A stretch of 23,003 nt of DNA, from contig JAHFHC010000014.1 in assembly GCA_023247085.1 (NCBI GenBank), positions 1-23,003 on the forward strand, read 5' to 3'. Shown here one piece after another: positions 17,351 to 23,003 of this stretch. The position numbers were made by a program, and so were the translations under genes. Positions within the stretch are counted from its first letter, which is position 1. Each line of letters starts with the position of its first letter. The DNA comes from Microcaldota archaeon. GTDB taxonomy: Archaea; Micrarchaeota; Micrarchaeia; Norongarragalinales; UBA8480. The notes under the pieces are model-generated. The model was not told the DNA's origin and made no database searches. It saw only the letters and a program-made list of their open reading frames with translations.

Positions 17351-18655
17351 TTAGTAGTTATCTCCAATTCCTACGCCAATATACTTGATTCCCATTGCTT
17401 CAATCGTACGTTTGTCAAATAAACCCCACCCGTCTACAATTACTGCATTTTTAGGCATTTTTGCAAACAATTTACTGATTTCAGGGTCTAAGAATTCCTT
17501 ATGATTAATCATAAATACCGCCACGTCAGCACTTTCAATTCCATTTTTTAATTTTTCAATGTATTTTAATCCAAGGCCCTCAATTTTCCATTTTTCAACA
17601 AGTGGATCATAGCCTAGTATATTTTTACAATTACCTTTAAGTTCAGTTACTAGATCGAGGGTTGGGCTTTCACGCATGTCATTTGTTGGCGGTTCGCCTT
17701 TAAATGCAAAACCACATATCAAAACAGTTTTATCGCTTATATCAAATTTTTTTAATCGCTCAGCGATTCTTTTTGGCGCGGCTTCGTTTACCTGTCGCCC
17801 ATTTTCGATCATCGTCAATTCTTGCCCGTATTTCGCAGCTGAACTGGCAAAAATGTGTGGATCTTTTGTTAAGCAACCACCACCAACGCCCGGGCTTGGC
17901 AATGGAATGTTGTTTCGCTGATAACCTCGATTAGCTGAACGGATCACTTCAAATGCATTAAGGTTTGCTTTTTCGCATAGTTCAGCAAGTTCATTAGCAT
18001 AAGCGAATTTTACGTCTCGAAATGAATTGTCAACTAATTTAATCATCTCAGCAGCTTCAAGAGAAGTAACTGGCACAATGATCGGGGTGATTTGTTCAAA
18101 TATCTTAGTAGTTGCTTGTACGCTTTCCGCGTTGATTCCTCCGATAATTTGAGGTAAAATTGTCAGTTCACGTAGCGCTGCACCTTGAATTGTACGTTCT
18201 GGGGCAAAAGCAAGGTAAAAATCTTTACCTGCAACTAAACCACTTCTTTCAAGTATAGTTTTTGCTACATTCCTAGTTGTTCCAAGCGGAACTGTCGAAC
18301 GCAATATTATGGTCTGACCCTTTTTTAGTGTTTTAGCGCAGTTTTGTAAAACCGTTTCAACGTAACTTAAGTTTGGTTTTCTAGTCTTTTTATCAAAGGG
18401 AGTTGGAACTGCAATTACAATTACGTCTACGTCACTTTCAAACTCCTGCCATTTTCCTGCAAATAAATTCTTATCAATTCTCTTTTCCAAAATTTCGTTT
18501 AGTCCAGTTTCATGCACGTGTGATTTACGGTTCTTCATTGCATCTATAACGCGAGAATCTTCGTCTATTCCATAAACTGTAAACTCTGCCTCTGCCATAA
18601 CTGCCGCTAGGGTTTGGCCGACGTAGCCCATTCCAACTATCTTAATTTTTTTCAT
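17351..18655 (-). CDS. wecC: UDP-N-acetylhexosamine (ManNAc/GlcNAc) 6-dehydrogenase, WecC/WbpA-like
   Basis: This nucleotide-sugar dehydrogenase (434 residues) likely oxidises a UDP-HexNAc to the UDP-HexNAc uronate. It differs clearly from the Ugd at 8303: GMGYVG at 8-13, IVIAVPTPFD, LRSTVPLGTTR, the block APERTIQGAALREL typical of the UDP-HexNAc group, EAAEMIKLVDNSFRDVKFAYANELAEL, PSPGVGGGCLTKDP with catalytic Cys261, and ICGFAFKGEPPTNDMRESPTLDLV in the C-terminal domain. ManNAc versus GlcNAc substrate cannot be told. I saw no UDP-GlcNAc 2-epimerase in the window. The start ATG at 18655 gives a normal N-terminus (MKKIKIVGMGYVG). Confidence 0.88.
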   Translation of the reverse strand: MKKIKIVGMGYVGQTLAAVMAEAEFTVYGIDEDSRVIDAMKNRKSHVHETGLNEILEKRIDKNLFAGKWQEFESDVDVIVIAVPTPFDKKTRKPNLSYVETVLQNCAKTLKKGQTIILRSTVPLGTTRNVAKTILERSGLVAGKDFYLAFAPERTIQGAALRELTILPQIIGGINAESVQATTKIFEQITPIIVPVTSLEAAEMIKLVDNSFRDVKFAYANELAELCEKANLNAFEVIRSANRGYQRNNIPLPSPGVGGGCLTKDPHIFASSAAKYGQELTMIENGRQVNEAAPKRIAERLKKFDISDKTVLICGFAFKGEPPTNDMRESPTLDLVTELKGNCKNILGYDPLVEKWKIEGLGLKYIEKLKNGIESADVAVFMINHKEFLDPEISKLFAKMPKNAVIVDGWGLFDKRTIEAMGIKYIGVGIGDNY

Positions 18656-18672
18656 TGTTTTTGGCTTACCAT

Positions 18673-18764
18673 ACTAAAAAGTAGCATAGCGTAAACGAGG
18701 ATTAATATGAAGTATTTGTTCCATGTAATAAATAACTAACTAATACACGCGAAGCTATTTAATT
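18673..18764. promoter_or_regulatory. Divergent promoter region between wecC-like gene and GT2 gene
   Basis: The 136-base AT-rich gap (18656-18791) has a plus-strand TATTTAATT at 18756-18764, about 32 bases before ATG 18792, and a minus-strand TTTTTAGTA near 18673-18681, about 22 bases before ATG 18655. Both spacings fit archaeal TATA boxes with very short leaders. I see no clear operator repeat. Confidence 0.35.
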
Positions 18765-18791
18765 AACTAACGATAATTCTTTCTATAAACA

Positions 18792-19706
18792 ATGATTAAA
18801 TATAGCCTTATTTTAACCACCCTCAATGAAGAGAAACGCGTTGTTAATGCAATGGATCAATTTGAGAAGTTTAAGCGCAACGATTTTGAAGTCATCCTTA
18901 TAGACAGTGATTCAAGCGATAGTACTCTTGAATTAGTAAAACAAAAACATTATTCGTTTCCGCTGTTGATCAAAGTAGATAAAAGTGACTTGAATACTGC
19001 TAGAAATTTAGGCATCAGTTTGGCAAACGGCGAAATCGTGTCCATTGCAACTGTAGATAACCTTCTTCCAGAAAACTATCTTGACCGCCTTGATAGATAT
19101 TATAACGAAGGTTATGATGCGGTGTTGTGCTTATATGAATTACCTGTTAACACAAATACTTGGTCAAGTTCGTGGGCATATGCACAACGTAGATTGTTAT
19201 ACGATGGCAAGGAAAATACTGGAGAATTCTTATGGACTGAAGGATTTAGCTGCAGAAAAGATATTGCAAAGCGAATTAAGTTTCCTTACATTAATAAGAA
19301 TGCTTCTGGCGCTGAAGTTTGGTTTGGTAAGCAGCTAAAAGATATTGCTGCTAAAATTGCTTATGCTACTGACGTTGACGTAAAGCACATTGCGCCGGCT
19401 AGTTTTAGTGAATTTTTTCAAGAGAGAAAGAAAAGAACCCGCGGAGCCGTTTTTATAGAGTATTATCTGTATTCGTTTTCTAAACTTGGAATAATGTTGC
19501 GTGCATTAGTGCGTATATTGGTTAATCTTATAATGATTGTTCTTTTATTTCCTTCTATTCTCGAAGCATTTAAATTATACCCTAAAGCAAAGGAAAAATC
19601 GCTTAAACGCCTATGGTGGTTTTTCATAGCTGGTCAAATTGACTTGTTTGCTCGTGTAGTTGGTAAGCTTGAGGCAATTAATACTCTGCTAACCGTTTCT
19701 AGGTAA
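18792..19706 (+). CDS. GT2-family glycosyltransferase, first of a tandem pair
   Basis: The 304-residue protein has a GT-A domain (YSLILTTLNEEKR, FEVILIDSDSSDSTLELV, DLNTARNLGISLANGEIV) and a C-terminal hydrophobic segment (about residues 235-260) that may anchor it to the membrane. It aligns end to end with the next gene at roughly 45% identity by eye, sharing KFPYINKNASG, HIAP, SF.EF and a KRTRG/ARSRG motif. Two active-site segments differ from the partner: the DxD region reads ATVDN (residues 86-90) where the partner has ITADT, and the ED-like segment reads GAEVW (173-177) where the partner has GEDGW. It may use another donor or be weakly active. Substrate is unknown. Confidence 0.88.
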   Translation: MIKYSLILTTLNEEKRVVNAMDQFEKFKRNDFEVILIDSDSSDSTLELVKQKHYSFPLLIKVDKSDLNTARNLGISLANGEIVSIATVDNLLPENYLDRLDRYYNEGYDAVLCLYELPVNTNTWSSSWAYAQRRLLYDGKENTGEFLWTEGFSCRKDIAKRIKFPYINKNASGAEVWFGKQLKDIAAKIAYATDVDVKHIAPASFSEFFQERKKRTRGAVFIEYYLYSFSKLGIMLRALVRILVNLIMIVLLFPSILEAFKLYPKAKEKSLKRLWWFFIAGQIDLFARVVGKLEAINTLLTVSR

Positions 19707-19723
19707 GTAGATTAATTAGTAAT

Positions 19724-20731
19724 ATGGCCAAAAATAATGAATTTAATAAAAATACGCGTGTGATTTATGTGCTTAAAATTAAATATAGTATAAACATTGC
19801 AACACTCAACGAAGAGAAAGATATACTCAAAAATTTGGATAATATCGCTAAATGGAAACGTAATGACTTTGAAGTGAACATTATTGATGGCGATTCAAAA
19901 GATAATACGCTTAAACTAATTTTAGATAGAAATTATAAATTTAACCTCAGAATTTTTGTAAATAAAGGAACTGGCGATCTTAATACTGATAGAAATATTG
20001 GAATTGACATTGCTCGCGGCGAATTTGTTGCTATTATAACCGCGGATACGGTCCTTCCTGTGAATTACTTAGAAAAAATGGATGAATATGTTGCGCAAGG
20101 ATATGACATGATGCTTCCAGTTGATGCAACTCCTTCAAATACTAATTATTGGGGCGGAGCATGGAATTATGCAGAGCACCATTACTTATATGATAGCACT
20201 GCAGGTACGGATAAATTTTTATGGGCAGAGGGAACAATGTTGAGAACTGAAATAGCTCGAAAGATCAAATTCCCTTATATTAACAAAAATGCATCTGGTG
20301 AAGATGGATGGTTTGGAAAAAAAATTTTCGACAGTGGAGCTAAAATAGCATGGACAACTGGAACGGGGGTTAGTCATATTGCCCCATCTAGTTTTCCTGA
20401 ATTTTGGTCACAACGTAAAGCGCGTAGTCGTGGTACTGTTTTTATGCAGTATTATGTTTATCACTGGTCAAAGTCTAAAGTTGTATTTTCAGCACTTTTA
20501 CGCATGACAGCTAACTTAGCTATGTTTTTATTACAATTTCCGTCTCTTATAACTACTTGGAAATTCTTTCAAAAAGCTCATGAACGTTCGTTAAAAGTAT
20601 TTGCTTGGCTTTTCTATGCTAATCAAGTTGATCTTTTAGGTAGATTCTGGGGTAAAAAAGAAGGCATTCAAGCTATATTGAAACAAACTCAAGATTATAG
20701 ACCAGAGCCAAAAGTAGTGCAGGTGAAATGA
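19724..20731 (+). CDS. GT2-family glycosyltransferase, second of a tandem pair
   Basis: The protein has 335 residues from ATG 19724, or 320 from GTG 19769. The later start is attractive: it gives MLKIKYSINIATLNEEK, matching the N-terminus of the paralogue, and has GTGTGA (19758-19763) 5 bases ahead, while ATG 19724 has no ribosome binding site. GT-A marks are IIDGDSKDNTLKL, DLNTDRNIGIDIARGEF, the DxD region ITADTVLP and GEDGWFGKK, which look catalytically intact. A hydrophobic C-terminal segment (LRMTANLAMFLLQFP) suggests membrane association. It starts 17 bases after its paralogue, and its stop overlaps or abuts the methyltransferase start, so the three genes are probably co-transcribed. Confidence 0.88.
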   Translation: MAKNNEFNKNTRVIYVLKIKYSINIATLNEEKDILKNLDNIAKWKRNDFEVNIIDGDSKDNTLKLILDRNYKFNLRIFVNKGTGDLNTDRNIGIDIARGEFVAIITADTVLPVNYLEKMDEYVAQGYDMMLPVDATPSNTNYWGGAWNYAEHHYLYDSTAGTDKFLWAEGTMLRTEIARKIKFPYINKNASGEDGWFGKKIFDSGAKIAWTTGTGVSHIAPSSFPEFWSQRKARSRGTVFMQYYVYHWSKSKVVFSALLRMTANLAMFLLQFPSLITTWKFFQKAHERSLKVFAWLFYANQVDLLGRFWGKKEGIQAILKQTQDYRPEPKVVQVK

Positions 20732-20733
20732 AA

Positions 20734-21999
20734 ATGATGAAAAAAATTGAAAAATGCAGAATTTGTGCAAAAAAAGAGCTTAAAACAATTTTGAACCTTG
20801 GCGATGTTTATGTTTCTGATTTTGTTGACAAAGTCGGACAAGGCATAAAAGCGCCCCTTGAACTTGTTCTATGCAATAAGGCAGAGGGTGGATGTGGTTT
20901 ACTCCAGCTTGCGCATACAGTTCAACCAGAAAAAATGTACTTTCAATATTGGTACCGTTCTGGAATAAACGAGTCAATGCGCCGTGCTTTGAAGGACGTT
21001 ACTGTAAAGGCCGAAGAAGCAGCGCAGCTTAAGCCCGGTGATTCAGTTCTTGATATAGGGTGTAATGATGGTACAATGCTTCGCTCGTATGATACAAAAG
21101 GCCTTAAGCTATATGGTATTGATCCTGCGCGTAACTTGCGTCAATATTCCGAGCAAGGAACAACAAAAATCATAACTGATTTCTTTAATGCAGCGGCAAT
21201 CCAACGAGAAATTCCTAATGCTAAGTTTAAAGTGATAACCGCAATAGCCATGTTCTATGATCTTGATACGCCAAACATATTTGTCGAAGATATAACAAGA
21301 TTCTTAGACAAAGACGGCGTTTTTATCATTCAAATGATGTCTTTGCCTTTAATGTTAAAGACAACTGGGTTTGACAACATTTGCCACGAACACCTTGAAT
21401 ATTACTCTTTAATCGCATTGAACAACTTGCTTGACCGACATGGCCTTCAAGCTTTTGACGTTGAAAGCAACGATGTCAACGGCGGTAGTTTTCGCATTTA
21501 TATTCGCTTTAAAGGCACAACTGTAGGAAACCATATTCAAGGTGCAAAAGCGCGTGTTTCAGCTATGCTAAAAGAAGAAGCGGACTTAGGTCTGAATGAT
21601 TTGGCAGTGTATGTTAAATTTGCTGAAAAAATCCAAAAAATAAAACAAGAAGTACGTGGTTTCATAGCAAAAGAAGTAGCTAGTGGCAAAAAAGTGTACG
21701 TTTACGGCGCATCAACAAAAGGAAATACGTTACTTCCAGTTTTTGGCATTGACCACAAGTTAGTTGTAGCTGCTCTAGAGCGAAACACTGAAAAATACGG
21801 TAAACTTACGGTTGGAACTTGGATTCCAATTATTTCAGAAGAAGAAGGAAGAAAAGCAAAGCCAGATTATTTATTTGTACTTCCGTGGCATTTTCTTGAA
21901 GGTTTCTTACAACGCGAGCGAGCATATTTAGAAAGCGGCGGAAAATTCATTGTTCCCTTACCAGAATTTAGGGTTATCAGCGCAGCAGACTTAAAATAG
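20734..21999 (+). CDS. SAM-dependent sugar C-methyltransferase-like protein (zinc-binding, three-domain)
   Basis: The 421-residue protein shows the three-part build of NDP-hexose C-methyltransferases of the TylCIII/NovU type: an N-terminal zinc-binding domain (CRICAKKE, later CNKAEGGCG), a central Rossmann methyltransferase with the SAM loop VLDIGCNDGTML, and a C-terminal domain with CHEHLEYYSL, VNGGSFRIYI, VYGASTKGNTLL and LFVLPWHFLEGF. Known members act on 4-keto sugars to make branched sugars; here that is an inference. AGGTGA (20721-20726) fits ATG 20734 at 7 bases better than ATG 20728, which overlaps the stop of the preceding GT. The N-terminal cysteine spacing has a small insertion compared with the usual C-x2-C...C-x2-C. 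Confidence 0.88.
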   Translation: MMKKIEKCRICAKKELKTILNLGDVYVSDFVDKVGQGIKAPLELVLCNKAEGGCGLLQLAHTVQPEKMYFQYWYRSGINESMRRALKDVTVKAEEAAQLKPGDSVLDIGCNDGTMLRSYDTKGLKLYGIDPARNLRQYSEQGTTKIITDFFNAAAIQREIPNAKFKVITAIAMFYDLDTPNIFVEDITRFLDKDGVFIIQMMSLPLMLKTTGFDNICHEHLEYYSLIALNNLLDRHGLQAFDVESNDVNGGSFRIYIRFKGTTVGNHIQGAKARVSAMLKEEADLGLNDLAVYVKFAEKIQKIKQEVRGFIAKEVASGKKVYVYGASTKGNTLLPVFGIDHKLVVAALERNTEKYGKLTVGTWIPIISEEEGRKAKPDYLFVLPWHFLEGFLQRERAYLESGGKFIVPLPEFRVISAADLK

Positions 22000-22032
22000 C
22001 GGCGAAATTGAAAAGAATATTAAGGCGAGCAC

Positions 22033-23003
22033 GTGAAGAAAAAAGTTTTTGCACTGTTAACTACCGAATATCCCTTAATGGATAGATCCAAGTCTCAAAA
22101 CCATTTTCGCATTCCTATTGATATAATGAAAGAAGAAGGATACGAATGCGTTGTTATAACCGGGCTAAAAGGTCAAGGGCATGAAGAATCCGACATACGT
22201 GTCATACGCACTCACCAACATAATCATATTGATTTTATCAAAGCCATTAAAAGCGTAAAACCAGACTTTTACCACGTTCAAGGTTATTACCTTCCGATTT
22301 TCCTTAGCCCATTTTTTTACAAATGTCCCGGCGTTTTAACTCCGATCGGTGAGCCTAATAATCCACTTTCTCCGCTTATAACTAAAACAGATAAAATCGT
22401 GCGAAAGTTATGGCCATATGTTGCAAATCGTTATTCCAAAATACTAGCGTTGTCTGGCGCAGAACGTGATGCTTTAATAAAAATTGGAAGCAAACCGGAC
22501 AAAGTTATAGTAGTTCCACACCCCGTTGACGTTTCGTTTTTCCAACAGCCTCTTAATAGAGATAAAATGCGTAAAAAATACGGCATAAAATCCAATGAAA
22601 AACTTATTGTAATGAATGCAATTTACTTATGGAATAGAAAAAATCAACTTATGCTTGCTCGCGTTGTTAAACAGCTTTCAAAAGAATTTAATGTAAAGTT
22701 ATTCCTCACGGGTAATGACGGGCCAAATGAACGAGGTTATGGAGAAAAACTCAAGCAAATTATGGGCAGTTCACTGACATTGCTTGGAGTTCTACAACGC
22801 GATAAAATTCGAGAGATTTTATACGCTTGCGATGCTTATGCTGTACCTAGCTATGAAACACAAGGTTTAGGCCCACTTGAAGCCGCAGCTGCAGGTTGTA
22901 GTCTATTTTTAGCTGATGTACCTGCAATGCGTTATTGGTTTGATGGAATTGCAGAGTTTCACGCATTTAATGATGAAAATGCATTAGGATCCCAGTTGCG
23001 TAA
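22033..23003 (+). CDS. GT4-family glycosyltransferase, 3' end cut by the window
   Basis: An open frame from GTG 22033 runs to the window end with no stop (323 codons plus two bases). The N-terminus is MKKKVFALLTTEYPLMDRSK. Then come DFYHVQGYYLPIF, a segment ending ILALSGAERDALIKIG, KVIVVPHPVDVSFF, LIVMNAIYLWNRKNQLMLARV, VKLFLTGNDGPNERGYGEKL, LTLLGVLQRDKIREILYACDAYAVPSYETQGLGPLEAAAAG. This is the standard GT4 order, with an intact E-x7-E pair (ETQGLGPLE). It begins 33 bases after the methyltransferase stop, so the two may be one unit. The ribosome binding site is weak (AGGCGA at 22023-22028), and the GTG start is a choice by position and family fit. Confidence 0.85.
   Translation, partial: MKKKVFALLTTEYPLMDRSKSQNHFRIPIDIMKEEGYECVVITGLKGQGHEESDIRVIRTHQHNHIDFIKAIKSVKPDFYHVQGYYLPIFLSPFFYKCPGVLTPIGEPNNPLSPLITKTDKIVRKLWPYVANRYSKILALSGAERDALIKIGSKPDKVIVVPHPVDVSFFQQPLNRDKMRKKYGIKSNEKLIVMNAIYLWNRKNQLMLARVVKQLSKEFNVKLFLTGNDGPNERGYGEKLKQIMGSSLTLLGVLQRDKIREILYACDAYAVPSYETQGLGPLEAAAAGCSLFLADVPAMRYWFDGIAEFHAFNDENALGSQLR

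Noticed and set aside
18656-18791. CRISPR leader, origin or attachment site in the largest divergent gaps
   Set aside because: The gaps at 5322-5478 and 18656-18791 contain only AT-rich sequence with promoter-like boxes; no direct repeats, spacers or iterons were seen.

Overview
The window looks like part of an archaeal chromosome, most likely a small-genome DPANN-type lineage; I cannot name it more closely. The archaeal signs are a tRNA-Gly with a canonical bulge-helix-bulge intron at position 37/38, A73 and no encoded CCA; an STT3/AglB oligosaccharyltransferase and an Alg7/GPT-type UDP-HexNAc:polyprenyl-phosphate transferase; TATA-box-like promoters giving short or absent leaders; and GGTGA-type ribosome binding sites. 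Several enzymes (SHMT, GalU, the DUF1653 protein, the nucleotide-sugar enzymes) are of bacterial type, as is common in such archaea. Base composition is AT-rich almost throughout, except for the first ~100 bases.

Layout. 1-516 is a patchwork: the 3' end of a probable winged-helix protein, a small antisense zinc-finger-like ORF, and a remnant of a PEP-utilising-enzyme swivel domain. 513-1460 (-) encodes a cysteine-rich secreted lipoprotein with many N-glycosylation sequons. 1540-3221 (+) holds glyA, an intron-containing tRNA-Gly(CCC) 8 bases after it, and a DUF1653 protein, followed by a terminator-like hairpin. From 3358 to the right end almost every gene belongs to surface-glycan or N-glycan synthesis.

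The glycan locus: galU (UDP-glucose); a GPT-type transferase that would start the lipid-linked glycan; aglB-ugd-uxs as a tight cluster (glycan transfer plus UDP-glucose to UDP-glucuronate to UDP-xylose, with uxs frameshifted); two GT4 glycosyltransferases on the minus strand; a GT4 and gmd (GDP-mannose 4,6-dehydratase) on the plus strand; a GT4, an NAD-dependent epimerase and a UDP-HexNAc dehydrogenase on the minus strand; then a tandem pair of GT2 transferases, a sugar C-methyltransferase-like protein and a GT4 cut by the window end.

Together these can supply UDP-glucose, UDP-glucuronate, UDP-xylose, a GDP-4-keto-6-deoxyhexose and a HexNAc uronate; seven glycosyltransferases could assemble them on a polyprenyl carrier, and AglB could move the glycan to Asn-X-Ser/Thr sites on proteins such as the neighbouring lipoprotein. 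The strand changes often, so the locus is a set of short transcription units rather than one operon. No stretch above 300 bases lacks a gene. I saw no rRNA, CRISPR array, insertion sequence or integrase.
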